Part shown: piece by piece, positions 1 to 11,229 of the stretch
How the letters are laid out: the number at the start of each line of letters is the position of its first letter
Numbering within the stretch: the first letter of the stretch is position 1
NCBI GenBank assembly: GCA_019633425.1
Contig: WSUB01000090.1
Location: 105,689-169,688 of the forward strand
DNA length: 64,000 bases
Direction: 5' to 3'
DNA from: Tulasnella sp. 424
Taxonomy: Eukaryota > Basidiomycota > Agaricomycetes > Cantharellales > Tulasnellaceae
Translations under genes and position numbers: made by a program
The notes under the pieces: model-generated
What the model was told of the DNA's origin: nothing
Seen by the model: the letters and a program-made list of their open reading frames with translations, nothing else
Database searches by the model: none

Positions 1-1193
1 GCATGTTCAAAATCTAGTGGTATCCAAAACGGTAAACGCGTGCAAGCAAATCTTGGAGCTAAAAATCACGCTCTCATCATGCCTGACTGTAAGCGAGACC
101 ACATGATTCTTTTCGGATGTACCCGCTTTTGGGGTTGAATCTGAGCCGAGCGGCCCGCTCCACGTGTTGACGGATAGGTAATAAGAACTTGGCGCTCAAT
201 TCAATTATCGGTGCCGCGTTCGGCGCAGCTGGTCAGCGGTGCATGGCTATCTCGGTTGGTGAGTGCCCGGTTCTTTCATTCGAGGTCCCTTTGCTTATCC
301 TCGGTGCCTTGCACAGCGGTCATGGTCGGCACTACCAAGTTTGTTCTCCTCCGTCGGCTTCAGACGAAACAAGCATATTAACGTTCTGATTAATTGGTTA
401 GGTCCTGGATTCCGGAGATCGTTGAACGGGCTAAGGCTTTGAAAGTCAACGGAGGCTTTGAGCAGGGTGCTGATTTGTAAGATTTTTACGCCACCCCTGC
501 GCTCGGCATACTCAACCGGGAAATCTCTTTTCTAGAGGTCCTTTGATCAGCCCTGCTGCGAAACGACGCGTCGAAGGGTTAATTCAGTCAGTCGCTGATG
601 AGGGCGGCAAGATCCACCTCGACGGCCGTGGAATTGTCGTTCCTCGTTACGAAAAGGGCAACTTCGTGGGACCCACCGTCGTTGAAGCGGTAACCACCAT
701 GCGGGCCTACAAGTAAGTTTGAATTCATGGCCCCTGCTCTGCATAATGACCGACCCTTGGTACTTTACAGAGAAGAAATCTTTGGTCCTGTCCTCGTAGT
801 CATTGAAGCTGATACGTTAGACGACGCCATCGCAATCGTGAACGCCAACAAGTATGGCAACGGTGCCGCTATTTTCACTCAGTCGGGTGCCACCGCTCGC
901 AAGTTCGAAAGCGAAGTCAATGTAGGACAGATCGGAGTGAACGTCCCAATTCCAGTTCCGCTTCCGCAGTTCTCTTGGTCCGGTAACAAGGCTAGCTTTT
1001 TGGGGGATGTTTCGTTCTATGGGAAGCAGGGTCTTAATTTCTACACACAGAACAAGGTAGGCGGATAAAAATTCCTCTTGCTTCGATGCTAACGGGTACC
1101 TCTCCTCGATTGGTGTAGACCGTCACGAGTCTCTGGCGAGCTGAAGACGCTATCGGGAACAAGGCCTCGGTCGACATGCCTACGATGCGATGA
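1..1193 (+). CDS. MMSDH: Methylmalonate-semialdehyde dehydrogenase, copy 1 (3' part; 5' end outside window)
   Basis: This is the C-terminal 261 residues of an ALDH6-family enzyme, which oxidises methylmalonate or malonate semialdehyde to propionyl- or acetyl-CoA in mitochondrial valine and pyrimidine catabolism. Exons read 18-88, 178-258, 317-338, 402-476, 536-712, 771-1056 and 1119-1193, all with GT..AG introns and no internal stop. The catalytic cysteine lies in [15 protein letters not shown] (codon at 240-242). The C-terminal signature [20 protein letters not shown] and the ending [14 protein letters not shown] are typical of this family rather than of other ALDHs. Bases 1-17 are the end of an intron. 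The gene converges on MOCS2B, 86 bp away. Compared with the decayed copy at 5578-7971 this one is open throughout, so it is probably the working gene. Whether its 5' half is intact cannot be seen. Confidence 0.9.
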
Positions 1194-1278
1194 TTTACAA
1201 ACGGGGTGACCTACATTTGATTTATTGACCCTAGATATAATTCCAGTCTCTCGAATGTCGGCTCCGAGTCTCTGCAGT

Positions 1279-1820
1279 TTATTTCAAGGGTTCTGGGGGA
1301 AAGTTCTCCTTCCACGTGGCCTCGGAAGGGTCCTCGCCCTTGTACCATTCCCGCTTCCAAATCTGGGCCTTCAACTTTACTTCTTCCAGAATCAATTCAC
1401 ACGCCTCGAATGCAACTTTTCTGTGCGGCGATGATACTGCGACGATTATGCTTGCTTCTCCGACCGGAACATTCCCAAGCCTGTGGCACACGGCACAGTG
1501 AATGATACTCGGGAATCGATGGCGGACATCGACGAGGATGGAAGTGAGGGTTCGAAGGGCCATGCTTGAGTAGGCCTCGTATTCGAGTCGAACTACCTTT
1601 TTGTCTTTAAGAAGAGGTCAGGGCCGACGCTTAGTATGTGGCGTGGAGCCTAGGGTTTCGGCACACCTTGGAAAGTATCTCGGGTTGTGCCGATGAACAT
1701 CACCTGAGCTCCGGCCTGTTCGCTGTGAATAGTCTTCGAGCACTGGTTGACATCAAGGAGCCCGAAGGTAAGCTCCACGACATCTCCAGCTTCTGTAATG
1801 ACTCGGTCGGCTAAAGACAT
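1279..1820 (-). CDS. cnxH: Molybdopterin synthase catalytic (large) subunit, MoaE/MOCS2B family, copy 1
   Basis: This MoaE-type subunit transfers sulfur into precursor Z during molybdenum cofactor synthesis. It works with a small MoaD-type subunit that is not seen in the window. Two exons, 1820-1667 and 1604-1279, join across a 62-nt intron and give 159 aa, close to the family norm of about 150. Visible motifs are GAQVMFIGTTRDTF near residue 38-51, LEYEAYSSMA at the exon junction, [19 protein letters not shown], and the conserved lysine region [14 protein letters not shown] that forms the MoaE active site. The start at 1820 was chosen because exon 1 then matches the equivalent start of the copy at 8597. 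It lies tail-to-tail with MMSDH and head-to-head with a BTB gene, from which it is separated by about 750 bp. It is the only one of four copies without a disabling change. Confidence 0.88.
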
Positions 1821-2567
1821 CTTGGCACGGCTTCTAATGTGGACCAGTTGCAGTGATAATAAGATGTGATGCGGTATTTTCGTGGAGCGAATGACAAGGC
1901 TTGGTGTAGGGAGCCAAGCGCCAACTGGAGAAACCGCTCGGCATCGCCAACCCCAACGGAGAAATTCCGCGTATCTCCGTACAGCAACCAAACCCCCACC
2001 TCCCAGTCCTAACCACGGGGGATCGACAGGAGTCCAGATTCCGTGCAGTATTAGTAATATCGTCAGTAGGAGTCGGCCCGCCTCGACGCGGCCGAGTCGG
2101 CCGGACCTCTCTCTCGCTACCCGAAAAACATCAGCATTCCTGGAGAACGCACAAAGCTGCAAATCCTCGCTCTTTTCGGGACACTCAGGCAATGCAAAAT
2201 TGTGTTCCGTGGGACTGGTACGCACTAATAGCGGGATCCAGACGCGGTTCAGGACTGTACGGCGCGGCGCTCCGGAAAAGGCTCGGGTAACGCGCAACGT
2301 GCCCACTGGCGCAAGCAGAGAGCCGATCGTATTCTTCGTGGCCCACATTATCCCGTATCTGCTTCATCAGAGATCACATACTGTCCGGTCCCAAACTAAA
2401 AACGCAATTTGCAACCGTGGTCGAATCCGAAACGTCAGGTGCACGGCACCTGCTCCTCTGTCGAAGAACCCTGGGGTATATAACCTCCTCAGTTAGGTTC
2501 GAAAGCCCAAGTAAATACAAACCACTCCCGTGAATACTTCATCGCTCCCTTATTAGCTCCGCCCTTA
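1821..2567. promoter_or_regulatory. Divergent intergenic region between MOCS2B and BTB copy 1
   Basis: No gene was recognised in this 750-bp stretch. It separates two divergently transcribed genes, so it probably holds both promoters. Related sequence occurs upstream of BTB copies 2 and 3, so the region was duplicated with the genes. Open frames in it are not conserved between copies. Confidence 0.55.
2477..2483 (+). promoter_or_regulatory. TATA box of BTB copy 1
   Basis: TATATAA stands 91 bp before the ATG at 2568. The same motif is exactly 91 bp before the ATG of BTB copies 2 and 3. Confidence 0.65.
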
Positions 2568-3713
2568 ATGGCTGGCCCGGTGAGATTCTCGAGCGTCGGA
2601 GACAGGCTGCGCCGCTCATCGCCGATCGGATTCTAGACCGAGATTCGCGTTTCCACTACATTCTTCCCCTCTGCGCTCCTGCCCAATGTCCCAGACGGAC
2701 GTCGCAGTGACCTTATCATACACACCGGGTGCGTCCAAATCGCCATCTTCGACCCGCTTTACGCCAACTGATCCCCCCGTTCCCTCAGCGACACCGTATT
2801 CTTCTACGTGCATCAGAGCGTTCTCCAAGCAAGGTCGAATAATAACTTCGGCACGCTATTATCGACACGCTATTACTCTCCCTCTATCATCCCACCCGTT
2901 CTTCCCAACGCCCATAATCAACAGCCTGGCATCGGAGACTACGTTGGTGAGGGACGTACACCAAATCTGCCTTCTCCAGTTGGACTGCCGCCAGACCAGC
3001 CAAATTCAATACCCACCATCTTCGTAGGCGAAGAATCAGAGGTTTTCAACATCATCTTACACCTTGCTTATGGCATGTATGTAGCTGGCCCACCGCCCAT
3101 CTGGTCGTCATCGTCTAAGATCCCTTGTTTCCTAAGGCCTTGTGGTCGATACGGCCCCTCGATTGATGTCATAGCGAGTACCCTCGGAGCGTTACCGAGA
3201 TACGGCTTGCCCATCCCAGATCCCGGGGATGAAATCTGGACGGTGTTGCTGAAACAGGTGGAAGTCGATCCCCTACGCGTATACTCTCTCGGCGCTGCCC
3301 ACGCGGTCGACATGGTCTGCGTCCAGTCGAGCGAACACACGCTGAGGACCCCTTTATCCTACCTCACCGAAGCGGACGCCATGAACATGGGGGGCATCTA
3401 CCTTAGACGTCTGTTCTTCCTTCATTTTGGCCGACTGGAGGCGTTTAAGCGAATAGTCGCCTCTCCTCCGGAAACGCACGCCGAGACACCAGCCTGCTCT
3501 GAAGTGACTCAGCGCGCAGTCCAGAAGGCGTGGAGTGCTGCTCTCGCGGACCTGCTTTTAGCTGAGATACCACATGCCACCCCAGTGTCATCTATCGTCT
3601 CCGCGTTTGGGCCAATATCCAACTCGACTCGGTGCTCAGACTGCAAGGAGAAGATTCAAGAGCGGATCGCCGCTGTTGTTCAAGGATGGGGCAACGTCAA
3701 AAGAATTATTTGA
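2568..3713 (+). CDS. BTB/POZ domain protein, copy 1
   Basis: Four exons, 2568-2579, 2637-2728, 2789-3076 and 3137-3713, give a 322-aa protein with three introns of 57, 60 and 60 nt. Exon 1 codes only for MAGP. The last intron is a multiple of three, so a naive reading runs through it. The BTB fold starts near residue 30 (SDLIIHTGDTVFFYVHQSVL) and continues through SEVFNIILHLAYGM. The second half has a conserved helical region ending CKEKIQERIAAVVQGWGNVK. Such BTB proteins are greatly expanded in mushrooms. In general BTB domains dimerise or bind cullin-3, but no partner is visible here. The substrate and biological role are unknown. The exon model rests on phase agreement with two paralogues. 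Confidence 0.85.
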
Positions 3714-3895
3714 CCAAACGTACGTACCCTGAGCCTCCCGCCGCACCGGGATCAACTCGTGCCGTAGCATTAACCGTCGAATCTTCTAGAATGTTTACCA
3801 TGAGAACCCGAAAGCGATGAGGGCTGGCCCTCAACTCTATCACTCATTGCGTCATCCCTGTTGAAAAAATCCTCGGGACCCTATTGATCTCCACT
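3714..3895. other. 3' flank of BTB copy 1
   Basis: This stretch is alignable with the flanks after BTB copies 2 and 3 and is cut abruptly at about 3895 by the MMSDH fragment. No gene was seen. Confidence 0.5.
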
Positions 3896-4081
3896 AAGGC
3901 GAGCTTTTTGGGAGAGTTTCACTCTGTGGGAAGCAGGGTCTCATTTGCTACACACAGAATAAGGTGCGCGAGATGAAAAATCTTTTTCCTTCGATGCTAA
4001 TGAGTGTCTCTCCTCGATCGGTGTAGACCGTCACGAGTCTCTGGCGAGCTGAAGACGCTATCGGGAACTACGATGCAATAA
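3896..4081 (+). pseudogene. MMSDH 3'-end fragment
   Basis: This matches the last part of MMSDH copy 1, from the GNKASFLGD region through the final intron and exon (ACCGTCACGAGTCTCTGGCG). It lacks about 20 bp before the stop region and has small changes that disturb the frame. Nothing upstream of the last two exons is present, so it is a duplication remnant joined directly to the 3' flank of BTB copy 1. Confidence 0.8.
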
Positions 4082-4127
4082 ACTACAAACGGGACTCTAT
4101 CCTGATTCATCAACCCTAGATATAATC

Positions 4128-4395
4128 CTAGTCTCTCGATCCTCGGCTCCGAGTCTCTGAATTTTGTTTCAAGGGTTTTGGAGGAAAATTCTCCTTCCAC
4201 GTGGCCTCGGAAGGGTCCTCGCCCTCGTACCATTCCCGCTTCCAAATCTGGGCCTTCAACTTTACTTCTTCCAGAATCAATCCACACGCCTCGAATGCAA
4301 CTTTTCGATGCGGCAATGATACTGCGACGATTATGCTTGCTTCTCCGACCGGAACATTCCCGAGCTAGTGACCCACGGCACATTGGATGATAGGT
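4128..4395 (-). pseudogene. MOCS2B 3' fragment, copy 2
   Basis: This encodes only the C-terminal part of MOCS2B ([20 protein letters not shown] and the following [13 protein letters not shown]). The sequence upstream of the [10 protein letters not shown] region is missing after about 4395. The normal TAA stop is changed to CAA, so the frame runs on to 4128. It cannot make a subunit. It sits tail-to-tail with the MMSDH fragment, the same arrangement as in the complete unit at 985-1495. Confidence 0.8.
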
Positions 4396-5577
4396 AAATC
4401 GGTCACTCCCGGGATCTTCGACCCCGGTAGGGATGCTACAATGAAATGCGCAGGTGAAATGACTATCAAAAAATAATAATAGACCCGCCTAAACGGGAAC
4501 TTTCTATCTGTGTCAAAGGAAAGTGCGGTGCAAACCAGGCGGTGCAGCCACAACCACCCACGGAGTCATCTTGAACCTCGGGCACATTTATTACCAAGAG
4601 ATATTAGAAACAGCAGAAACGGTATAATAACATACAAAACTCGTGCTCACCCAAATTGTCGGCGGGGACAGCTAAACAGACTTCATTGTTAAGATTGAAA
4701 AGGTCGCGCGAGATGGCAGTACGCTGGAGGAAATGAGGAATTTCTCCTTCGACGAGAAAAGTCAAAGAAAGTAGAATAAAAGAAAAGAAATCCTTACGAG
4801 GTATCTCCCGATATAGCTTGTCACCCCAAATCTCCTCGCCTTTGTAGTGTTAGCTCAATTCTAGGTCAAAACGCCGTCTAGGTCGAATCCTCGTTGGCTC
4901 AGATTGCCTTACCATCGACAACCCCAACTCTGCCACTGAGCCTTACTTCGCCAACGTTGCTGCCTGCTCGAGTAATACCACCCCTCCCGGAGCTCAAACC
5001 TGGACTTACGGAACTAGCGACAATCGTGGGGTCGTTTACTGGGTACGCTCCCTCCCCCGAAGTTTTCACTCATCCATAGTTGCGACGCTTACTGATATTA
5101 TTCATGGTACCTTTTGGGAAACTCGTAGAGGGGCCCTCCGAACTCCACTGGCCACACCGATTACATGACTTTCGATGGAACCGGCACCCCATAATCAGGG
5201 CGACTCGTCTCCTCAAGATTGGGTGCGACACCCAGTGTGTCAACTTCAGCATTGTTCCGCAATTGGATTGAAGGCGAGGTGGGGCTATATGAAGTCCCTT
5301 CAAAGAGGCCGACTCGGTCGAACATCTCGATTTCTCCCCTTCACTATACGGACTTATTTCAATATCGTTAGCTAACCTTCCACATACACGAATATATAAA
5401 GAAATTTGTTCTACCCGGTGAATGTTCTGTCGAGGTCGTCAGCTGCATCGTTGTCCGCGTCAACACTTCACCAGGGGGGCTTATCTAATACGCCCCTCAC
5501 CTGACCTCCACCCCGGATCCCCTCCCAAACTTCTTTCCACCATCCCTCCCACTCCCTCCCCCTCCCCCCTCACCGAA
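4396..5577. other. Intergenic stretch with a possible unrecognised exon
   Basis: No duplicated-unit sequence is recognisable here. On the + strand, about 4905-5042 reads as an open stretch containing YFANVAACSSNTTPPGAQTW and ends at a GTACGC donor-like site. Following sequence (about 5080-5190) contains DIIHGTFWETRRG and later stops. No family was recognised, and this may be a gene relic or chance. A TATATAA motif near 5390 may belong to the MMSDH pseudogene promoter. Confidence 0.25.
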
Positions 5578-7971
5578 ATGGCTTCAGAGTCACTCATCCG
5601 CAACGCCTCATCATCCGCTCGACTCTCCACAGCAGCTACTAGTCGCACCTACGCCACGCTCTCTCCAAAAGCCCACAGCCGCGGCTGAGAAATTGTCCAA
5701 ATGGAAAGGCGCGAGCGCAACGTCATCGGTGGAGAGTTCGTTGAGAGCAAAGCTGATAAATGGGTGGAAGTGCATGATCCGTCGACCCAAACGGTGTTAA
5801 CTCGTGTTCCGGAGCCGACCAATGAGGAATTTAATGCGGCCGTGGAAGCGGCGGAGACGGCGTTTAAGACCTGGAGTCGGACGAGCATCTTGACGAGGCA
5901 GAGAGTTGCCATGGGGTGAGTTCTGAGTTCTGAGCATTTTGGGGAGAAGGCATCGTTGACCCTTTCCTGCGCTACGTAGGCTTCAAGCATTATTACGTGA
6001 AAACGCAGATGTGTTAGCATCGAGCATCGTCCTTGAACAAGGCAAGACCTACAACGATGCTCAAGGAGACGTCCTGCGCCGTCCTCAAGTCGTCGAGACC
6101 GCTTGTGGGATCACAGGAAACATGACTGGAGACAAGTTGGAGGTGAGCAAGGACATGGACACGTAGACTCGTCGTGTTCCGTTGGGTGTCTGCGCAAGGT
6201 GAGAAAGGCTAGGGATACGGTCGTTCACATCGCTTTGAAAACGATTTTAACTGATGGGAACTTCTTAGCGTCGCACCCTTCAACTTCCCCGCGTAAGTGC
6301 AACAACGCCGTGGACTCCCCGGTCCTCGATCTCTAACGTCATGGCCTTCTTCATCCCTAAATGAAGCATGATCCCCTTATGGACTATTCCTCTGGCTACA
6401 TGTACGGGAATACCCTGGTCCTCAAGCCGGCCGAACGAGATCCGGGAGCAGCCATGATCATCGCCAAGCTTTGCCAACGGGTCGGAATGCCGCCAGGGTG
6501 AGCCGCCTTGAAAATGTCTAGCTCCGTGTAATGGGTCGCAGAAGGTCTCACTATTGCCGCGATCTTCCCCAGAGTCCTCAATGTGGTCCACGGCACCGTA
6601 GGAACCGTCAACAACATCTGTGACCATCCTTCCATCAAGGCCATTAGCTTCGTCGGCGGAGATAAAGACGGAAAGCACATCTACGAACGGTACGTTAGGC
6701 ATCATGATCCCCCCTTCCGAGTGAAAGCTGGAGGCGGAGCACTCATGAAGAAACCCCTTTTTTTCTGTTCAAAATCTAGTGGTCTCCAAAACGGTAAACG
6801 CGTGTAAGCTAATCTTGGGGCTAAGAACCACGCTCTTATCATGCCTGACTGTCAGCGAGAACACATGTTGACGATTCTTTTCGGATGTACCCGTCTTAGG
6901 GTTTCAATCTGACCTTGTGCCCGAGCGGCACGCTCCACGTGTTGACGGGCAGGTAACAAGAACTTGGCGCTCAATTCAATTATCGATGCCGCGTTCGGCG
7001 CAGCTGGTCAGCGGTGCATGGCTATCTCAGTCGGTGAGTGCAGGGTTTCTTCTTTCGTTGTCTGTCTCCGGGTCCGCTTGCTTATCTTCGGTGCCTTGCA
7101 TCGCAGTGATGGTTGGAACTACCAAGTTTGTTCTCAGCCGGCTGCCGACGAAACAAATATTAATATTCTGATTAAATTGGTTAGGTCCTGGATCCCAGAG
7201 ATCGCTGAACGGGTCAAGGCTTTGAAAGTCGATGGAGGCTTTGAGCAGGGTGCTGATTTGTAAGATTCTTATGCCACGCCCGCGCCGGCAGCCTCAATCG
7301 GGAGATCTCTTTTCATTAGAGGTCCTTTGATTAGCCCTGCTGCGAAACAGCGCGTCGAAGGATTAATTCAGTCAGTCGCTGATGAGGGCGGCAAGATCCA
7401 CCTGGACGGCCGGAGGATCGTGTTTCCGTGTTACGAAAAGGGTAACTTCGTAGGACCCCTGATCGTTGCACTATGCGGGCCCACAAGTAAGTTTGAATCC
7501 GTCGCCCCTGCTTTACATATTCACCGACCCTTGGTATAATTTACAGAGAAGAAATCTTCGGTCCTGTCCTCGTAGTCATTGAAGCCGATACGTTGGACGA
7601 CGCCATCGCAATCGTGAACGCCAACAAGTATGGCAACGGTGCCGCCATTTTCACGCAATCGGGTGCTACCGCTCGCAAGTTCGAGAGCGAACTTAACGTA
7701 GGACAGATCGGAGTGAACGTTCCAATTCCCGTTCCGCTTCCCCAGTTCTCTTGGTCCGGTAACAAGGCTAGCTTTTTGGGGGATGTTTCGTTCTATGGGA
7801 AGCAGGGTCTCAATTTCTACACACAGAACAAGGTAGGTGAGGCAAAAAAGTCTTCTTTCTTCGATTCTAACGGGCACCTTTCCTCGATTGGTGTAGACCG
7901 TCACAAGTCTCTGGCGAGCTGAAGACGCTATCGGGAACAAGGCTTCGGTTGACATGCCTACGATGCGATGA
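5578..7971 (+). pseudogene. MMSDH copy 2, decayed full-length copy
   Basis: The copy spans the whole gene, from a presequence-like N terminus (MASESLIRNASSSARLSTAA) to the family C terminus at 7971. It is disrupted in several places. Frame changes occur between about 5660 and 5730. An in-frame TAG lies at 6164-6166 in the KDMDT region. One base is lost near 6404 in the TGNTLVLKP region, and a TAA at 6805-6807 replaces the glutamine of KRVQA. A small deletion lies near 7465 before the MRAYK exon end. The catalytic block [11 protein letters not shown] near 7000-7025 is preserved. Splice sites are largely still present, so decay is fairly recent. It shows what the 5' half of the gene truncated at the window start should look like. 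Confidence 0.88.
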
Positions 7972-8134
7972 TTCAAAAACGGGGTGGTCTACATTTGATT
8001 TATTGACCCTAGATATAATTCCAGTCTCTCGAATGTCGGCTCCGAGTCTCTGCAGTTTATTTCAAGGGTTCTGGAGGAAAGTTCTCCTTCCACGTGGCCT
8101 CGGAAGGGTCCTCGCCCTCGTACCACTCCCGTTT

Positions 8135-8597
8135 TCAAATCTGCGCCTTCGACTTTACTTCTTCAAGAATCAATTCACACGCCTCGAATGCAACTTTTCG
8201 GTGCGGCGATGATACTGCGACGATTATGCTTGTTTCTCCGACGGGAACATTCCCGATCCGGTGACCAACGGCACAGTGAATGATACTGGGGAATCGACGG
8301 CGAACATCGACGAAGATGGAAGTGAGGGTCCGAAGGGCCATGCTTGAGTAGGCTTCATACTCGAGTCGAATCACCTTTTTCTCTTTTAGGGAGGTCTAAT
8401 TTAGGCCGTTAAGCGATAAGCAAAGCCTAGGGCGTATGCACACCTTGGAAAGTATCTCGGGTTGTGCCGATGAACATCACTTGAGCTCCGGCTTGCTCGC
8501 TGTGAATGGCCCTCGAGTATTGGTCGATATCGAGGGGCCCGAAGGTGAGCTCGGCGATATCTCCGATGTCTGTGATGACTCTGCCGGCTCCGGACAT
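8135..8597 (-). pseudogene. MOCS2B copy 3, truncated by a nonsense codon
   Basis: Exons 8597-8444 and 8382-8135 splice cleanly and would give 133 aa. The tryptophan codon of AQIWKREW is TGA, which removes the last 26 residues including the WKRE lysine of the MoaE active-site region. The rest of the reading frame remains recognisable downstream to about 8057. Exon 1 (LTFGPLDIDQYSRAIHSEQA, then GAQVMFIGTTRDTF) is intact. Because the only clear lesion is one base, the product might be made but is unlikely to be an active synthase. The gene keeps the same neighbours as copy 1: convergent MMSDH and divergent BTB. Confidence 0.75.
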
Positions 8598-9327
8598 TTG
8601 GGCGTGCCTTTTGATGTTGGGCGGCTGCCAGGGTGAGCCGTTTGCCTGGAGCGAATGAGAAGGTCTGGTGTAGGGAACTAACGGGAACCGGGGAGACCCT
8701 TCGGCAAGATATGATAATCACCCTTGATTAGGTCACTTGGGCCCGCTTATCTCCGCCTAACCAGCCCCCAACCGTCCGACGGAACCTGCAATCTCGAGTT
8801 CTAACCACGGGGATTGATACGAGTTTTCGTATCCTTGGAATTGAATTACCCCATCCGTAAGAATTGGCCCGTCTTGACTAAGCTGTGGCCTCTACTCCGC
8901 ACATTTCAGCGTTCCTGAAGAAATCGCAACAGCTGTAAATCTAGGGCCTCTTCGTAACACACCGGCATCATAATTACGTTCCGTGGTGCTGGTAATCAAT
9001 GACGAGGTTCAGGACTGTGTCGAGGAATAAACCCCCGGAAAAAGGCTAGGGTTGCCGGCAACGTGCCCCTAGGCACGAGAAGACAGCCGATCGTGTTCTT
9101 TGCCGCCCACACAACCTTGCAGGTTGTTTTCAACAGAGATCACATGCCGTCTCCTCGCAAAAAGAATCCACCATGATTTGCAATCGTCATCGAATCAGAA
9201 GCTTTTGAGCACTCACCTGCCTCACCTGCCTCAAGGTATATAAGCTCGTCGGTTAGTTCTAAAAACCCAAGGAAACACAAAGCACTCCCGTGAATACCCC
9301 GCCGCCCGTTTATTAGCTCTTCCCTTT
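8598..9327. promoter_or_regulatory. Divergent region between MOCS2B copy 3 and BTB copy 2
   Basis: This is a diverged duplicate of the region before BTB copy 1. No conserved open frame was found. A TATA box at 9237-9243 (TATATAA) lies 91 bp before the BTB start. Confidence 0.55.
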
Positions 9328-10458
9328 ATGGCTGGCCCGGTGAGGTTCTCGAGCGTTGGAGACAAGTTGCGCCGCTCATCGCCGATCTGATTCTAGACCG
9401 AGATTCGCGTTTCCACTACATTCTTCCCTGCTGCGATCCTTCCCAATGCTCCGGACGGAGAGCGCAGCGATTTCATCTTACACACCAGGTGCGTTCAGAC
9501 CTGCCCCCTCCGCCCACTTCAGATTCACTAGACCCCCTCAGCGACGTTGTCTTTTTCTACGTGCACGGGAGCGTCCTCCGAGCAAGGTCGAATAATAACT
9601 TCGGCATGCTATTGGATTTGCCCTATTACTCTCCCTCTATTATTCCATCATCTCAGCGCCATGTCGCTAACCAAGAGCCAGGCATTGGGAATTACTTTGG
9701 GGGCCCTACAGACAATGTACCTCCACCTCCGCCAGGCCAGCCAAAATCGATACCCACCATATCTGTAATTGAAGACTCGGAAGTTTTCAATATAATCCTA
9801 CACCTTGTTTACAACATGTGAGTATCTGATTAGCCCCACCGTCCACCGGGTCGTTCTAATCTAGCTGTCTTGTTCCTTTAGGCCCTGTGGTCGATACGGC
9901 CCCACGATTGAAGTCATATCGAGCACTCTCGAAGCATTACCAAAATATGGCCTGCCTATTCCAGACCCATCGAACGAAATCTGGACGGTCCTGCTGAGGC
10001 AGGTGGAAGTCGATCCCCTGCGTGTATACTCCGTCGGCGCTGCCCATGCTGTCGACGTGGTCTGCGTTCAATCGAGCGAGCACACGCTGAGGACCCCTTT
10101 ATCTAACCTCACCGAAGCGGACGCCATGACGATGGGGGCTATCTATCTCAGACGTCTATTTTTCCTTCATTTGGGCCGAATGGAAGCGTTGAAGCGAATA
10201 GCCGGCTCTCCTCCAGAGATGCACCCCCAGACACCTGCCTGCTCCGAACTGACTCAACGCGCAATTCAGAAGGCGTGGAAGGCCGCTCTCGCTGGCCTGC
10301 TTTTGGCTGAGATGCCACAGGCCATCCCGGTGTCATCTATCATCGACGCTTTTGGGCCAGTAGCCTACTCAACTCAGTGCTCCGCGTGCAAGGAGAAGGT
10401 TCAAGAACGAATCGCCGCTGTTGTCGAAGGATGGGGCAACGTCAAGAGGATTATTTGA
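9328..10458 (+). CDS. BTB/POZ domain protein, copy 2
   Basis: Exons 9328-9339, 9397-9488, 9542-9817 and 9882-10458 give 318 aa with introns of 57, 53 and 64 nt. The layout is the same as in copy 1: a four-residue first exon, BTB strand-helix block SDVVFFYVHGSVLRARSNNN, the EDSEVFNIILHLVYNM segment, and the conserved C-terminal helical block ending VVEGWGNVKRII. It is four residues shorter than copies 1 and 3 in the proline-rich insert between the two BTB halves, which has diverged (PTDNVPPPPPGQPKS). This insert and the strand after it are the most variable part among the three paralogues, while the C-terminal half is strongly kept. Function unknown beyond the BTB fold. Confidence 0.85.
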
Positions 10459-10835
10459 CCGAAACGTACGTAGCTTGAGTTTTCCCACCGCGCCTGGATC
10501 AACTCGTGCCGCAGCATTAACGAACGAATTGTCTAGAGTATCTACTACGATAACTGGGAACTTGATCTCGACGTTGGGGGTTACCCTCAACTGTATCACC
10601 CATTGCGTCATCTCCGTAAAGACCCCAGGGTCTCTTTTGATTTTTTTTTGTAAGCTTCTAATCATTCCAAAGGGACGAGGTTTCCAACACCCGTCCCCAA
10701 GCGTTCATTTTACATTCCTCTCCTCGATGTCTCCTAAATCATTACATATTTCCTAGTGGGACAGGCGGTGACTCCACCACTGGACCACCCTTATTTCTCT
10801 GATTTGTTTTCACGCTCTTTCATTTTTGCTATGAC
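10459..10835. other. 3' flank of BTB copy 2
   Basis: This stretch aligns with the flanks after copies 1 and 3 and has no supported gene. It joins directly to the MOCS2B copy 4 fragment at about 10836. Confidence 0.5.
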
Positions 10836-11229
10836 TAGTTTTCGGTGCTGTGACGACACTGCGACGATTGTGCTTGCCTCTTCAACCGGAACGTTCCCAG
10901 CCTATGGCTTACAGCACAACGAATGATACTCGGGAATCGATGGCGGACATCGACGTGAGGGCTTGAAGGGCTATCCTTGAGTAAGCTTCATATCGGGTCG
11001 AACCACCTTTTGTATTTAAGAAGAAGACAGGGCTGACGTTTAGTATGTGCCATGGAGCCTAGAATTTAGGCACGCCTTGGAAGGTATCTCGGCTGTGCCG
11101 ATGAACATCACCTGAGCTCCAGTTTGCTCGCTTGTGAATGGTCTTCGGGTACTGGTTGACATCAAGAAGCCCGAGGTGGAGCTCCCGGACATCTCCGGCG
11201 TCTGTAACAACTCGGTCGGCTACAGACAT
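10836..11229 (-). pseudogene. MOCS2B copy 4, 5' fragment
   Basis: The 5' part of MOCS2B, starting at 11229 (MSVADRVVTDAGDV), is present. A one-base gain and a one-base loss about 43 bp apart scramble the QAGAQVMFIG segment of exon 1. The exon 2 acceptor AG is changed to AT, exon 2 has deletions, and everything after the GEASIIVAV region is missing. The expected MMSDH neighbour is absent, so this unit lost its left part when it formed or later. Confidence 0.8.

Noticed and set aside
9489..9821. BTB copy 2 starting from GTG at 9489, or from the ATG at 9446 through a 34-nt intron
   Set aside because: The intron would be too short and the model fails in copies 1 and 3. The four-exon model fits all copies in phase.
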